A stretch of 64,000 bases of DNA from Palleronia sp. THAF1 (GTDB lineage: Bacteria > Pseudomonadota > Alphaproteobacteria > Rhodobacterales > Rhodobacteraceae): contig NZ_CP045420.1 in the NCBI RefSeq assembly GCF_009363795.1, positions 229,001-293,000 on the forward strand. Direction: 5' to 3'. The translations under genes were made by a program, and so were the position numbers. This document shows positions 35,380 through 45,099 of this stretch, piece after piece (the stretch's first letter is position 1; every line of letters starts with the position of its first letter). The notes beneath the pieces are model-generated. The model saw only the letters and a program-made list of their open reading frames with translations. It had not been told where the DNA came from and did no database searches.

Positions 35380-35808
35380 ATGACAGACCGCGCCGCACAG
35401 ATTGCCAAGCAATTCATCGAGGCGATCCCCCATGCCCGCGACCTTGGCATGACGGTGGATGAGACCGGGGCGGGGACCTGCACCATCTCTATGCCCTATG
35501 ACGAACGGCTGATCGGCGATCCGCGCACCGGCGTGATCCATGGCGGTGCCGTATCCGCCTTGATGGACACCTGCGGCGGGGCGGCAGTGATGCTGCACCC
35601 CAGCGCGCCGGGGGGCACCGCTACGCTGGACTTGCGGATCGACTACATGCGTCCTGCCACGCCCGGCCAGACGGTGCGCGCGCGGGCGGAGTGCTATCAC
35701 ATCACGCGGTCTGTCGCCTTCATCCGGGCGCAGGCGGTGGATGACGACGATGCGAACCCGGTGGCCACGGCGTCGGGCGCGTTCACCCTGCCGGGAGCGA
35801 AGGAATGA
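35380..35808 (+). CDS. PaaI-family hotdog thioesterase 1
   Basis: The 142-residue hotdog protein has the PaaI signature GVIHGGAVSALMDTCGGAAV, with the conserved catalytic Asp in LMDTCGG. It also has ATLDLRIDYMRPATPGQTVR. Such enzymes hydrolyse aromatic or acyl-CoA thioesters. ATG 35380 with ACAGGAG upstream is used. The next gene, a second hotdog protein, overlaps its stop by four bases, suggesting a heteromeric pair. Confidence 0.9.
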   Translation: MTDRAAQIAKQFIEAIPHARDLGMTVDETGAGTCTISMPYDERLIGDPRTGVIHGGAVSALMDTCGGAAVMLHPSAPGGTATLDLRIDYMRPATPGQTVRARAECYHITRSVAFIRAQAVDDDDANPVATASGAFTLPGAKE

Positions 35809-36317
35809 GCCGCAAGACACCAGAGCCCGTTCAGGTCATCAAGCAGCGGCGCGATACCGCGCTGGAGGCGCTGGCCACCGCGTCGCCCTACATGCGTTAC
35901 CTTGGCATGCGGTTCGACCGGCGCGGGGATGAGCTTACGGCGATCCTGCCTTATTCCGACAAGCTGATCGGCAACCCGATGCTGCCCGCCCTGCATGGTG
36001 GTGTGACGGCGGCGTTCCTTGAGTCCACGGGCGTCATCTCGCTGGCTTGGGCGCGGATGTGGGACGATATAGAAAGCGGTGCGCTGGATCCGGACGCTTT
36101 GGCCGCCGATACCTTGCCCCGTCTGCCCAAGACCATCGACATCACCATCGACTACCTGCGATCCGGCCTGCCGCGCGATGCCTATGCACGCGCGCAGATC
36201 GTGCGATCCGGGCGACGTTATGCGTCCGTGCGCGTCGATGCGTGGCAGGACAATCGCGACCGGCTGTACGCCTCGGCGACCGCGCATTTCGTGATGCCGC
36301 AATCGCGCGATGGCTGA
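35805..36317 (+). CDS. PaaI-family hotdog thioesterase 2
   Basis: The 170-residue hotdog protein has LPALHGGVTAAFLESTGVIS, where the catalytic position holds Glu-Ser instead of Asp, and ITIDYLRSGLPRDAYARAQI. Compared with its neighbour it has an inserted segment after the first helix (WARMWDDIESGALDPDALAA). It may be a divergent partner of thioesterase 1. The start overlaps the previous stop (ATGA) and the end overlaps the MATE gene by 8 bases. Confidence 0.85.
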   Translation: MSRKTPEPVQVIKQRRDTALEALATASPYMRYLGMRFDRRGDELTAILPYSDKLIGNPMLPALHGGVTAAFLESTGVISLAWARMWDDIESGALDPDALAADTLPRLPKTIDITIDYLRSGLPRDAYARAQIVRSGRRYASVRVDAWQDNRDRLYASATAHFVMPQSRDG

Positions 36318-37623
36318 AGCGCGCCCGGTCACGCACAAGCGTGTGTTGGCGGTGGCGCTGCCCATCGTGCTGTCGAACGCAACCGTGCCCATCCTTGGCG
36401 CGGTGGACACCGGTGTCGTCGGCCAAATGGGAGAGGCGGCACCCATCGGCGCGGTCGGCATCGGCGCGATCATCCTGACAGCACTGTATTGGGTGTTCGG
36501 CTTCCTGCGGATGGGCACGACCGGTTTCGCGTCACAGGCGCTGGGCCGGGGCGACATGGACGAAGGCGCGGCGATCCTGACGCGCGGCCTGTTCATCGGC
36601 GTCGCGGGCGGGTTGCTGATCATCCTGTTTCAGCTGCCGCTGTTCCGACTGGCATTCCTTGTGTCCCCCGCCAGCACAGAGGTCGAAACGCTGGCGCGCG
36701 GCTACATGGGCGTGCGCGTCTGGTCCGCGCCCGCGCTAATTTCCCTGTACGCCATCACCGGCTGGCTGATCGCGGCAGAGCGCACCACGGGCGTCTTCGT
36801 GATCCAGCTGTGGATGAACGGCATCAACGTCGCGTTGGACCTGTGGTTCGTGCTGTCCCTCGGCTGGGGTGTTACAGGCGTGGCTTGGGCTACCTTCATC
36901 GCCGAATGGTCCGGTCTGGCGTTGGGCCTATGGCTGTGCCGCAACGCCTTTGCGACGCCAGCGTGGCGCGACCGCGCGCGTATCCTGGACCCGACAAAGC
37001 TCAAGCGGTTCGCGCAGGTCAATTCCGACATCCTGCTGCGCTCGCTGATGTTGCAGGCGATCTTCGTGTCGTTCCTGCTGCTGGGTGCGCGGTTCGGAGA
37101 CGTGCGGCTGGCAGCGAACCAAATCCTGCTGCAGTTTCTGGAGATCACCGCCTTCGCCATGGATGGCTTCGCTTTCGCGGCAGAAGCTATCGTCGGCAGC
37201 GCGCTGGGCGCGAACCGGCGCGACCTGTTCCGGCGCGGGGCCATCGTTTCGTCCATCTGGGGCGGCGTCATCGGGATCGCGCTGGCGCTGGCCTTCTGGT
37301 TGGCAGGCGGCTGGGTGATCGATCTGATGACGACCAACGCAGAGGTTCGGGCAGAGGCGCGGCTCTACCTGCCCTACATGATCGCCGCGCCCATCGTCGG
37401 CTGGGCGGCGTGGATGCTGGACGGCATTTTCATCGGCGCGACGCGCACGGCGGACATGCGCAACATGATGGTGATATCGTTCGTCATCTACATAGCGGCG
37501 GTCTTCGCGCTGATGCCGGTCTTCGGCAATCACGGCCTATGGATGGCGTTCCTGATCTCCTTCGTCGCGCGCGGGCTGACGCTGGGCTGGCGTTACCCCG
37601 CGTTGGAACGCTCAATCGGTTAA
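36310..37623 (+). CDS. MATE-family efflux transporter (DinF-like)
   Basis: The 437-residue protein has twelve predicted hydrophobic helices in two MatE halves. The first opens with [20 protein letters not shown] and [20 protein letters not shown]. The second holds [20 protein letters not shown]. The DinF branch is suggested by these segments. MATE proteins expel drugs and metabolites using sodium or protons. It is cotranscribed with the two thioesterases through overlaps and convergent with pyrD, overlapping it by four bases. Confidence 0.9.
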   Translation: MAEARPVTHKRVLAVALPIVLSNATVPILGAVDTGVVGQMGEAAPIGAVGIGAIILTALYWVFGFLRMGTTGFASQALGRGDMDEGAAILTRGLFIGVAGGLLIILFQLPLFRLAFLVSPASTEVETLARGYMGVRVWSAPALISLYAITGWLIAAERTTGVFVIQLWMNGINVALDLWFVLSLGWGVTGVAWATFIAEWSGLALGLWLCRNAFATPAWRDRARILDPTKLKRFAQVNSDILLRSLMLQAIFVSFLLLGARFGDVRLAANQILLQFLEITAFAMDGFAFAAEAIVGSALGANRRDLFRRGAIVSSIWGGVIGIALALAFWLAGGWVIDLMTTNAEVRAEARLYLPYMIAAPIVGWAAWMLDGIFIGATRTADMRNMMVISFVIYIAAVFALMPVFGNHGLWMAFLISFVARGLTLGWRYPALERSIG

Positions 37624-38660
37624 AGCCAGCGGTCGCGGTCGGTGCCGATCGCCGCCTCGGCGGTCAGCCCCTCAGCGGTCAGCAACGCGTCCAGATCGCG
37701 CGCGATCTTCGCCGCCAGACCCAACCCGCCATAGACCATGGCGGTGTAAAGCTGCACAGCGCTTGCTCCCGCCTTGATCTTCGCGAGTGCCTGCGCGCCA
37801 GAGCCCACACCCCCCACGCCGATCAGCGGCAGATCGGTCAGTGTGGACAGGCGGGCCAGGACCCGCGTGCTGCGCTCGAACAAGGGCGCGCCGGAAAGGC
37901 CGCCGGTCTCGCCCTTGTGGGCAGAGCGAAGCCCGTCGCGGTTCAGCGTGGTGTTCGTGGCGATAATGCCTGCGATACCCGTCTCGTTCGCGATGCCTGC
38001 GATGTCCTGCAAGGAACTCTCGTCCAGATCTGGCGCGATCTTCAGGAAGATCGGGATGCCGCGCACATTCGCGGCGATCACGCCTTGCAGGAGGGCGCGC
38101 AACGCTTCCGGCCCCTGTAGATCGCGCAGCTTTTCGGTGTTGGGCGAGGATACGTTCACCGTCGCGAAATCGATGTGCTCCGCCGCCGATTCCAGCACGC
38201 GGGCGAAGTCAGACGCGCGGTCGGCGCTGTCCTTGTTCGCCCCAAGGTTCAGGCCGCGCGGCACGTCGGTGGGCGTGGCGCGTAGGCGCTCTGCGATGAC
38301 GCCGACGCCTTCGTTATTGAAGCCGAAGCGATTGATCGCTGCCGAGTCCTCGGTCAGCCGAAACAGCCGGGGCTTGGCGTTGCCCTCCTGAGGGCGGGGC
38401 GTCGCCGCGCCGACTTCCAGAAACCCAAAACCCGCGCGCGACAGGGGTGCCAACGCCTCGGCGTTTTTATCGAATCCTGCCGCCAGTCCGACCGGGTTCG
38501 GCAGCGCCAGCCCCGCGACGCGCACGGCCAAGCGCTCCGATGTCACCACGCCCGGAAGCGGCACAAAACCTGCGCGCAGGCCCTTCAATGCCAACCCATG
38601 CGCCGTTTCCGGATCGAACCGGCGCAGCGCCGTCAGACCGACGCGTTCCAGCAAGCTCAT
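37620..38660 (-). CDS. pyrD: Dihydroorotate dehydrogenase (quinone), class 2
   Basis: PyrD oxidises dihydroorotate to orotate in pyrimidine synthesis and feeds electrons to quinone at the membrane. The 346-residue protein has the class 2 N-terminal membrane-associating helix ([20 protein letters not shown]), [20 protein letters not shown], the catalytic Ser in [19 protein letters not shown], and the FMN site [20 protein letters not shown]. Its start overlaps the DUF952 stop by four bases, so both are one operon. Confidence 0.96.
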   Translation of the reverse strand: MSLLERVGLTALRRFDPETAHGLALKGLRAGFVPLPGVVTSERLAVRVAGLALPNPVGLAAGFDKNAEALAPLSRAGFGFLEVGAATPRPQEGNAKPRLFRLTEDSAAINRFGFNNEGVGVIAERLRATPTDVPRGLNLGANKDSADRASDFARVLESAAEHIDFATVNVSSPNTEKLRDLQGPEALRALLQGVIAANVRGIPIFLKIAPDLDESSLQDIAGIANETGIAGIIATNTTLNRDGLRSAHKGETGGLSGAPLFERSTRVLARLSTLTDLPLIGVGGVGSGAQALAKIKAGASAVQLYTAMVYGGLGLAAKIARDLDALLTAEGLTAEAAIGTDRDRWL

Positions 38661-38992
38661 TCTTCGCCAAGCGCCAGTTGGTCGATTCCGTCACGCGGAA
38701 TTTCCTTGTGCCACAGGATCTCATCGCGCTTCAGAACACGGTAGAGATGCGGGAAGTCCTGCCCTTCTCGGGCCGCCTCCCATTTCAGCGCATCGCCCAT
38801 ATCGTCAGCTTCCGCAGCGGCGAGGATCAGGCCGGTTTCGCCCTTGAAATGCTTGGCCAGAGTCTCACCGACCTGATCGTGGGTCGAGAAATGGATGTAC
38901 CCGTCGGCCACATCCACGGGCGCGCCCTCAGTCTCACCGGCGTCATCGAAGGCACGCCACTCGGTCGCGCGGAAAATCTTGTAGATACGCAT
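38657..38992 (-). CDS. DUF952 family protein
   Basis: The 111-residue protein begins [20 protein letters not shown] and has the family motif [20 protein letters not shown], with a conserved His-Ser, followed by [23 protein letters not shown]952 has a fold related to NAD-using ADP-ribosyltransferase-like proteins, but its role is unknown. It is first in a two-gene operon with pyrD, overlapping by ATGA, an association that may only reflect cotranscription. Confidence 0.9.
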   Translation of the reverse strand: MRIYKIFRATEWRAFDDAGETEGAPVDVADGYIHFSTHDQVGETLAKHFKGETGLILAAAEADDMGDALKWEAAREGQDFPHLYRVLKRDEILWHKEIPRDGIDQLALGEE

Positions 38993-39104
38993 CCATCATC
39001 TCCTTGGATTGCCGCTCTCCGTGTCGTCGTGGTGTCACGAAAGAGGGCTTTGACACTTGGGCAACACAGTCGCACTGTTTTGCGATCCAACAAGGGGGAT
39101 ACCC

Positions 39105-40667
39105 ATGACGTTCCGCATTGCAACCGCAACCGCCGCACTGGCCCTGATGACCGGCGCGGCGCAGGCCGAGTATTCGATCACCATCCTGCACACCAACGAC
39201 TTCCATTCGCGATTCGAGCCGATCAGCGCCTACGATTCGACTTGTGGCGAAGAAGACAACGCCAACGGTGAATGCTTCGGCGGCTGGGCGCGCTTGGTGA
39301 ATGTCATCAAGGACGCACAGGAGCGCAACGAGAACACGCTGCTGGTGGACGGCGGCGATCAGTTCCAGGGAACGCTGTTCTACACTTACTACAAGGGCAA
39401 GCTGGCCGCCGAGATGATGAATTCGCTTGGCTATGACGGCATGACCGTCGGCAACCACGAATTCGATGACGGCCCGGAAGTTCTGCAATCCTTCGCGCAG
39501 ACCATCGACTTCCCGATCCTGATGTCGAACGCCGACCTGTCGTCCGAGCCGCTGCTGTCGGACGTGATCCAGAAGTCGGTCATCGTCGAGAAGAACGGTG
39601 AGCGTATCGGCATGATCGGCCTGACGCCGGTGGATACGGACGAACTGGCCTCTCCCGGTCCGAACGTGGTCTTCACCGACCCGTCCGAGGCCGTCCAGGG
39701 TGAGGTGGATCGTCTGCAGGGCGAGGGCGTGAACAAGATCATCGTGCTGTCGCATTCGTCCTACCGCGTGGATCAGATGGTGGCCGAGAACACCACCGGC
39801 GTGGATGTGATCGTCGGCGGACACTCTAACACCTTGCTGGGTGACATGGACGGCGCCGAAGGTCCGTACCCCACCATGGTGGGCGACACCGCGATCGTGC
39901 AGGCCTATGCCTACGGCAAATATTTGGGCGAGCTGAACGTCACTTTCGATGACGACGGCAACGTGACCGAGGCCTCCGGCGCGCCGATCCTGATCGACGC
40001 GGCCTTCGCCGAGGACGAAGCCGTGGTCAGCCGGATCCAAGAAGCCGCTGCTCCCCTGAATGAGATTCGAAATGAGGTCGTGGCCGAGACCGCAACCGAG
40101 ATTGTCGGAGTTCGTGAAGACTGTCGGGCACGAGAGTGTCAGATGGGCAATCTGATCGCAGACGCCATGCTGGATCGCGTGGCTGATCAGGGCATAGACG
40201 TCGCCCTTCAGAACGGTGGGGGCATCCGGGCGAGCATCGACGCCGGGGAGGTCACCATGGGCGAGGTTCTGACGGTGCTGCCGTTCCAGAACACGCTCTC
40301 TACATTCGAAGTCACCGGCGAAACGCTGCTTGCCGCGCTGGAGAACGGGGTCAGCCAGTATGAGGAGGGCGCAGGCCGCTTTCCGCAGGTTGCGGGCATG
40401 ACCTTCACGGTCGATCCTGCGGCAGAGGTCGGCAGCCGCGTGTCGGAGGTGATGATCGGTGGTGAGCCGGTCGATTCGGCGGCGACCTATGGCGTGGTCT
40501 CGAACAACTACGTGCGTAACGGCGGTGACGGCTATTCGATGTTCGTGGATGCCGCGAATGCTTACGACTACGGCCCGGACCTGGCGGATGTGACCGCCGA
40601 ATACATGGCCGAGCAGGGCGCTTATGAGCCCTACACCGACGGCCGCATCACGGTCGCTGGCGAGTAA
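39105..40667 (+). CDS. Secreted 5'-nucleotidase / metallophosphatase
   Basis: The 520-residue protein has a signal peptide (MTFRIATATAALALMTGAAQA). The N-terminal metallophosphoesterase domain has SITILHTNDFHSRFEPIS, LLVDGGDQFQGTLFY, MTVGNHEFDDGPEVL and an HSN-type motif VIVGGHSNTLLG. The C-terminal 5'-nucleotidase domain has ALQNGGGIRASIDAGEVTMG and NNYVRNGGDGYSMF. It hydrolyses nucleotides in the periplasm to release phosphate and nucleosides, which the salvage operon at 17-22 kb could use. A strong terminator follows. Confidence 0.95.
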   Translation: MTFRIATATAALALMTGAAQAEYSITILHTNDFHSRFEPISAYDSTCGEEDNANGECFGGWARLVNVIKDAQERNENTLLVDGGDQFQGTLFYTYYKGKLAAEMMNSLGYDGMTVGNHEFDDGPEVLQSFAQTIDFPILMSNADLSSEPLLSDVIQKSVIVEKNGERIGMIGLTPVDTDELASPGPNVVFTDPSEAVQGEVDRLQGEGVNKIIVLSHSSYRVDQMVAENTTGVDVIVGGHSNTLLGDMDGAEGPYPTMVGDTAIVQAYAYGKYLGELNVTFDDDGNVTEASGAPILIDAAFAEDEAVVSRIQEAAAPLNEIRNEVVAETATEIVGVREDCRARECQMGNLIADAMLDRVADQGIDVALQNGGGIRASIDAGEVTMGEVLTVLPFQNTLSTFEVTGETLLAALENGVSQYEEGAGRFPQVAGMTFTVDPAAEVGSRVSEVMIGGEPVDSAATYGVVSNNYVRNGGDGYSMFVDAANAYDYGPDLADVTAEYMAEQGAYEPYTDGRITVAGE

Positions 40668-40682
40668 ACTTCAAGACGTCGA

Positions 40683-40716
40683 CAAAGGGGCCGGTGCGAA
40701 AGTACCGGCCCTTTTT
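40683..40716 (+). terminator. Rho-independent terminator after the 5'-nucleotidase
   Basis: GGGCCGGT at 40688-40695 pairs with ACCGGCCC at 40704-40711, followed by TTTTT; an A-rich stretch precedes the stem. Confidence 0.93.
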
Positions 40717-40788
40717 CCATGCTGTACGCTGCGCGTCGATACCGAGGATACTGCGTATTTCGCGGGGATTTTGCGGCGTATTTCGTTC

Positions 40789-41304
40789 CTACGTTCGTCG
40801 ACATTTCCGCAGTGCCACGTTGTAGCGTGACGGTGCGAACGGTGCGACTGGGCCGTTGACCTGTCCGACGATGTCCAACCGGCTGCGCGACAGGCGGGTC
40901 AGGGTGAAGGTTGCTGGGGACAAGTCGAACACGCGGGTGGCGGAAATCCCGATGCGGGGCGGCGCGCCCTGGATCGACAGGATTTCGAACATGCGGCCTT
41001 CGGCAATGATGTACTTCGGCGTCAGATGCCAAGCGCCCAGCGTGCCAAGGCAGGTGCCGTTCGCTTCCGTCCGCCACAGGTGTGTCAGCTTGCCGTAGGC
41101 CGCCTGCGCGACCGGATCGTCCGGCACGGGAAACGCGCGGATCGGGGCGCCCAGAACGGTCGGCGCACCCCATGTGGGCTCGCCGAAGTCGCAATCACCA
41201 TTCCCCTGACATAAGCCACCCGCTGCCGATCCGACTGCCCAGAAGAGCAGCCCAAGAGGGATGGCGAAGGCGCGCAGGAAGAGCATGGGTGGGGATCCAT
41301 TCAT
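40789..41304 (-). CDS. Secreted protein of unknown function (171 aa)
   Basis: The N-terminus is a signal peptide (MLFLRAFAIPLGLLFWAVGS within the first 27 residues). The mature part begins with a Cys-containing segment (GLCQGNGDCDFGEPTW) and contains GTCLGTLGAWHLTPKYIIAE and RSRLDIVGQVNGPVAPFAPS, ending in a basic tail with a final Cys. Four or five cysteines suggest disulfides in the periplasm. No family is recognised. ATG 41304 with GGGGAAA upstream is taken; ATG 41286 is the alternative. Its neighbour upstream is also secreted and Cys-containing. Confidence 0.7.
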   Translation of the reverse strand: MNGSPPMLFLRAFAIPLGLLFWAVGSAAGGLCQGNGDCDFGEPTWGAPTVLGAPIRAFPVPDDPVAQAAYGKLTHLWRTEANGTCLGTLGAWHLTPKYIIAEGRMFEILSIQGAPPRIGISATRVFDLSPATFTLTRLSRSRLDIVGQVNGPVAPFAPSRYNVALRKCRRT

Positions 41305-41353
41305 GGTTTCCCCAAACTTCTACCGCACCAGCATTACCAAACCGTTTACGCGC

Positions 41354-42136
41354 CTAGCAGGGTCGCAGGGTCGCGCTTGGTGCATCACCGCTGCCCTGCA
41401 CACGTGCACCACTGCCATCAGGCGTCAGCGTGAAGGTGATCGGGGTGCCATCGTCGCCCATCGCCTGAACACCCAAACGGCTGGCATCGCCCGACACGTT
41501 CATCACATCATAGCCTGAACCATTCGCGGTGATTCGGCCGTCGTCGATCCGCCAATCGCAGGCCCCGCCGCTGGAATAGGACCCGCTGTAGGCCGTGCGG
41601 AAGGCTTCGTCCGCCGACAGATCGTCTTCCGGCTGGTCGTCGGCTTCCGCGGCGGGCGCGCTCGGCGCTGGCCTGTTGGCGGCCAGTGCATCGCGCAACT
41701 CGTCGGAGCTGGGGACGTCCGGGTCAAGCGATTGCGCGGTGATGTTATCCTCGGGCGCGGGGAAGGGCGACGTGGGTTCCTGCGCCACGGCAAGGCACCG
41801 TTGCAGATCGGCAGAAATGCCGGAACCGCGCACGGCGACGCCAGAGGACGTCGGGATCAAAGCCAACGGCACGCGCTGACCGGTGGATTGGCTGACCAAA
41901 TCAATGGTGATGCCCTGCGCTCCGGTGCCGACGCCCAACAGTTCCAGTCGCTGGTTGCCTGCGCGCACCGATTGCATCCCGAAGGACCACGTGTCGGCAG
42001 GATCGGCGCAGTTCTTCGACGGCTCAGCCCATTCGCCGGTCAACCCGCGATATGTCTGCGCGGCCTGTGCCAGCGCGTCCTGCGCGGCTGCGGGCAAGGG
42101 AATAAGGACAAGCATCGGGATCACGTAACGCAACAT
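41354..42136 (-). CDS. Secreted protein with two duplicated Cys-bounded modules
   Basis: The 260-residue protein has a signal peptide (MLRYVIPMLVLIPLPAAA). Two similar modules of about 75 residues lie at 32-113 and 185-260. Each starts with a Cys near a Trp (KNCADPADTWSFG; GGACDWRIDDG) and ends in a GSG turn before a last Cys (AVRGSGISADLQRC; RVQGSGDAPSATLRPC). A Pro/Ala/Asp-rich linker joins them. Internal duplication of a small beta-rich periplasmic domain is the simplest reading. Function is unknown. Confidence 0.7.
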   Translation of the reverse strand: MLRYVIPMLVLIPLPAAAQDALAQAAQTYRGLTGEWAEPSKNCADPADTWSFGMQSVRAGNQRLELLGVGTGAQGITIDLVSQSTGQRVPLALIPTSSGVAVRGSGISADLQRCLAVAQEPTSPFPAPEDNITAQSLDPDVPSSDELRDALAANRPAPSAPAAEADDQPEDDLSADEAFRTAYSGSYSSGGACDWRIDDGRITANGSGYDVMNVSGDASRLGVQAMGDDGTPITFTLTPDGSGARVQGSGDAPSATLRPC

Positions 42137-42244
42137 CAGTCGGCTCCGGTGGGATGGGTAAGGTTTAACGTGTCAGATAGGGACGCGGGGTCCGGTCATG
42201 CCATGACAGCGCGTGTTATCGGCAAGCACTTGCCGGTTCGAGGT

Positions 42245-43474
42245 CTAGACTTCTGCGGCCAAAACCGCCGTCTGGGGGGTCGTGGCGCGCGGCTGACCCT
42301 GCGGCACGAACTGGCCCTTGTCCTCCAGATCGGGGGCAGCGTTTTTCCACAGACGGACGACCCCGAACAGGATGATCGACAGATGCGCCAGCGCGGTGAT
42401 CGCGAACAGGGCGCGGATGCCGTAGGCGGTCATGCCCCAGCCCGCTGCCAGCGGCCCCACGATAGAGCCGAGCCCGAACACCAACAGCAGGCCGCCTGAC
42501 ACCCGGATCGAAGCGCCCTCTCCCGCGTGGTCGTTCGCGTGGGCGACGATCACGGGATACATCGCGAAGATCGACCCGCCGAGCGCCGCGGCCAGCGCAA
42601 GATTGCTCCACGCGCCTTCCGGCCGCCATGTCAGGAAAGCGGCGTCGGCCAGCAAGGCGACCGCCGCGACCCCCATCAGCACCCAGCGACGGTCCATCCG
42701 GTCCGACAGGACGCCCACGGGCAACTGCGCGACCGCGCCAGCTAGAATGGGCAGTGACGAAAACAGGGCGATGGTCCCGAAAGCCAGCCCGATCCGCTCG
42801 GCGAAGACCGGAGCCAGCGCGCCGAAAGAGGCGTTCGACACGCCCACGAAGAACACCGCGAAGACCGCGATAGGAGAGTTACGCCACAGACCGGGCAGGT
42901 CCAACCGCGCGCGCACAAGCGGCGGGGGATTGGCCGAGGTGGACACGGCCGTCGGCACAAGGCTGAGCGCGTAGAAGATGCCCGCGACGGCGAAGAGCGT
43001 GAAGCCGGTGGGGTCGCCCAGCGTCAGCATCATCTGCCCGCTGGTCGAGGCCACAAGGTTCACCATCGTGTAAATCCCGAACACCCGCCCGCGCGCCTCC
43101 GCCGGGGCGCGATCCGTCAGCCAGCTTTCCACGATCATCGCCGCCCCGGCGAAACAGAAGCCACAGATGCCGCGTGTCACGATCCACGCCCAGGGCGTCA
43201 CCAGCATCGCCTGTAGCAGCACAGTGATGGCAGCCAAGGCCGCAAGCGCAGAAAACGCACGCACGTGGCCGACGTTCGCCACCAGCCCCGATGTCAGCAA
43301 GCAGCCGGCGACGTAGCCGACGGCCCAGCCCGTGCCCAGAAGGCCCAACGAAACGGCGGTGAACCCCTCGATCCCGCCACGGACCGGCAGAACAAGCCCA
43401 TTGATGCCGCCCGCGAAAAGAAGGCAGGCGGATCCAAGCAGAAGGGCGCTGACGGGAAGAAGCTGTCGCAGCAT
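42245..43474 (-). CDS. MFS transporter 1
   Basis: The 409-residue permease has about twelve hydrophobic helices. It begins MLRQLLPVSALLLGSACLLF and has the MFS A-like loop GVLSDRMDRRWVLMGVAAVA between the halves; TDRAPAEARGRVFGIYTMV resembles the loop after helix 4 in the YcaD-like group. The C-terminal tail is polar. The substrate is not deducible. ATG 43474 is chosen because the upstream extension of the frame is shadow of the divergent SRAP gene. Confidence 0.88.
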   Translation of the reverse strand: MLRQLLPVSALLLGSACLLFAGGINGLVLPVRGGIEGFTAVSLGLLGTGWAVGYVAGCLLTSGLVANVGHVRAFSALAALAAITVLLQAMLVTPWAWIVTRGICGFCFAGAAMIVESWLTDRAPAEARGRVFGIYTMVNLVASTSGQMMLTLGDPTGFTLFAVAGIFYALSLVPTAVSTSANPPPLVRARLDLPGLWRNSPIAVFAVFFVGVSNASFGALAPVFAERIGLAFGTIALFSSLPILAGAVAQLPVGVLSDRMDRRWVLMGVAAVALLADAAFLTWRPEGAWSNLALAAALGGSIFAMYPVIVAHANDHAGEGASIRVSGGLLLVFGLGSIVGPLAAGWGMTAYGIRALFAITALAHLSIILFGVVRLWKNAAPDLEDKGQFVPQGQPRATTPQTAVLAAEV

Positions 43475-43576
43475 GGCAGGTGCTTTCGGGTGGGCGTCGC
43501 CGCGGCAGTATGCCCATCGCAACCACCCGTCCACGGCAAGATTGCGGACGGCGGAGAGGCGCTTATCTTGGGTCCC

Positions 43577-44227
43577 ATGTGCGGACGCTTCGCGATCACC
43601 CTGCCATCCGACGCCATGGCGCAACTGTTCTCGGCGGTGCCCGCGAACGACCTGCCGGATGTGCCGAACTACAACGTCTGCCCAACGAACTGCGTTCATG
43701 CCGTGGTGTCGGATCAGGACCGTCGCCTGCAGTCCATGCGATGGGGGTTCGTACCGCATTGCGCGAAGGCTGTGAACGACGGGCCGCCCTTGATCAACGC
43801 GCGGGCCGAGACGATCGCCGACAAGCGCGCCTTTCGCGCTGCCGTGCGCGCGCGGCGCTGCCTGATCCCGGCGGATGGCTTCTACGAATGGACGAAGGGA
43901 CCGGACGACGCTCGCTTGCCGTGGTGGATCGCCCGCGCGGACGGGGCGCCGATGGTTTTCGCGGGCATCTGGCAGGACTGGGCGCGGGACGGCGAGACGG
44001 TCCGCTCCTGCGCCATCGTGACCTGCGCGGCACAGGGCGATATGGCCGAACTGCACCATCGCAGCCCGGTGATCCTGGACGCCGACGACTGGCCGTTGTG
44101 GCTGGGAGAGGATGGTAAAGGCGCCGCGCGGTTGATGCGGGGGCGTGATGATCTGGTGTGGCACCGGGTGGGGACAGAGGTGAATTCGAATCGCAGTACG
44201 GGCGCGCAGCTGCGCGAACCTTTATGA
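43577..44227 (+). CDS. yedK: SOS response-associated peptidase / abasic-site protein (SRAP, YedK type)
   Basis: SRAP proteins crosslink covalently to abasic sites in single-stranded DNA through Cys2 and shield them. The 216-residue protein starts MCGRFAITLP, giving Cys2 after Met removal. It has the conserved Asn in VPNYNVCPTN, the catalytic Glu in IPADGFYEW and the His in AELHHRSPVI, where the family usually reads HDRMP. The length and motif order match bacterial YedK and HMCES. It is divergent from the MFS gene. A bidirectional terminator follows the stop. Confidence 0.94.
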   Translation: MCGRFAITLPSDAMAQLFSAVPANDLPDVPNYNVCPTNCVHAVVSDQDRRLQSMRWGFVPHCAKAVNDGPPLINARAETIADKRAFRAAVRARRCLIPADGFYEWTKGPDDARLPWWIARADGAPMVFAGIWQDWARDGETVRSCAIVTCAAQGDMAELHHRSPVILDADDWPLWLGEDGKGAARLMRGRDDLVWHRVGTEVNSNRSTGAQLREPL

Positions 44228-44258
44228 AAAAGGCCACGCACGAAGCGTGGCCAGTCTT
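44227..44258. terminator. Bidirectional terminator
   Basis: GGCCACGC at 44232-44239 and GCGTGGCC at 44245-44252 form an 8-base-pair stem. Five A on the left give a T-run for the minus strand, and AGTCTTT follows on the right. It lies between the convergent SRAP and lipoprotein genes. Confidence 0.85.
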
Positions 44259-44330
44259 TCAGGGAGAAATCCGTCGAACCACCGCGTCCGTCGGATAATG
44301 TCTTATGACACGAATCCGCTTTCAGGTCTC

Positions 44331-45005
44331 TTACCCACATATGTCAGAGAGATTGCCGTGACCCTGCGGCAACAGGACTTCGTCCGCAGGCACACGCGAT
44401 CTGCGTTCTAACGCGGGAAAAACCGGCGACAAAAGCCCGTATAGCTTGGCCGTGCGCGCGCCGTCGGGGTCGAGCGCGCGGCAGCAGACGAACTCCTCCA
44501 CCAGCCCGCCCTGCTGCTCATAGCCGTAGTCCGCGAAGGCGGCGCCATCCGGCAGGTCGAACAGGTAGGGGTCGTCCTCCACATGCTCTGTCGCGGCTTT
44601 GAACGGGGTGTAGCCGGTCTTTTCCGCGTTCTGCCATTGCCACACGTGGGTCAGCTCGTGCGCCAGAAGCATGGCGTCGGGCAGGCTCATCCGACTGGGA
44701 TAGGCGGACAGGTAATCGTCAAGAAAGAACGGTTTGGCGAAGAAGGCGCGGTTGTAAAGGACCGTCGCGGCGATGCGGGTCTGGACGCGGCCGGTTTCCG
44801 GCGGGCGGATGCGCTCGCGGCAGGCCACCGGCGGACGGGCGTCGCGGGAATGACGCAGCAGATACAACGGGTTGCGGCCATGGATGCGGACGGCGCTCGC
44901 GTCCAGGGACGGCCCGTGAATTGTGCCCGCAAAAGCACGCTCGGCGTCCGTCAAGGGGCGGGAGCAGGCGGTTAAGGTCAACAAAACAAGGGCGATGCGC
45001 AGCAT
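44331..45005 (-). CDS. Putative lipoprotein with HExxH-type metallopeptidase motif
   Basis: The 224-residue protein starts with a lipoprotein signal, MLRIALVLLTLTACSRPLTD, with lipobox LTAC and lipidation at Cys 14. The zinc motif LLAHELTHVWQWQ occurs near residues 114-126, with a helix-turn beyond it (YGYEQQGGLVEEFV) that may give the third ligand. This resembles secreted DUF4157-like peptidases. ATG 45005 is used; an ATG 24 bases earlier would spoil the signal. Function could be cell-envelope processing. It is divergent from the L,D-transpeptidase gene. Confidence 0.8.
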   Translation of the reverse strand: MLRIALVLLTLTACSRPLTDAERAFAGTIHGPSLDASAVRIHGRNPLYLLRHSRDARPPVACRERIRPPETGRVQTRIAATVLYNRAFFAKPFFLDDYLSAYPSRMSLPDAMLLAHELTHVWQWQNAEKTGYTPFKAATEHVEDDPYLFDLPDGAAFADYGYEQQGGLVEEFVCCRALDPDGARTAKLYGLLSPVFPALERRSRVPADEVLLPQGHGNLSDICG

Positions 45006-45099
45006 TGGGGAAGTTTGCGCCGCGCTCAACCTTTTCGCAACACGGATCGCGGATGCTGACCTAGAATTGAGGACGAATCAGTCCTGGGGAGGATGCGGT

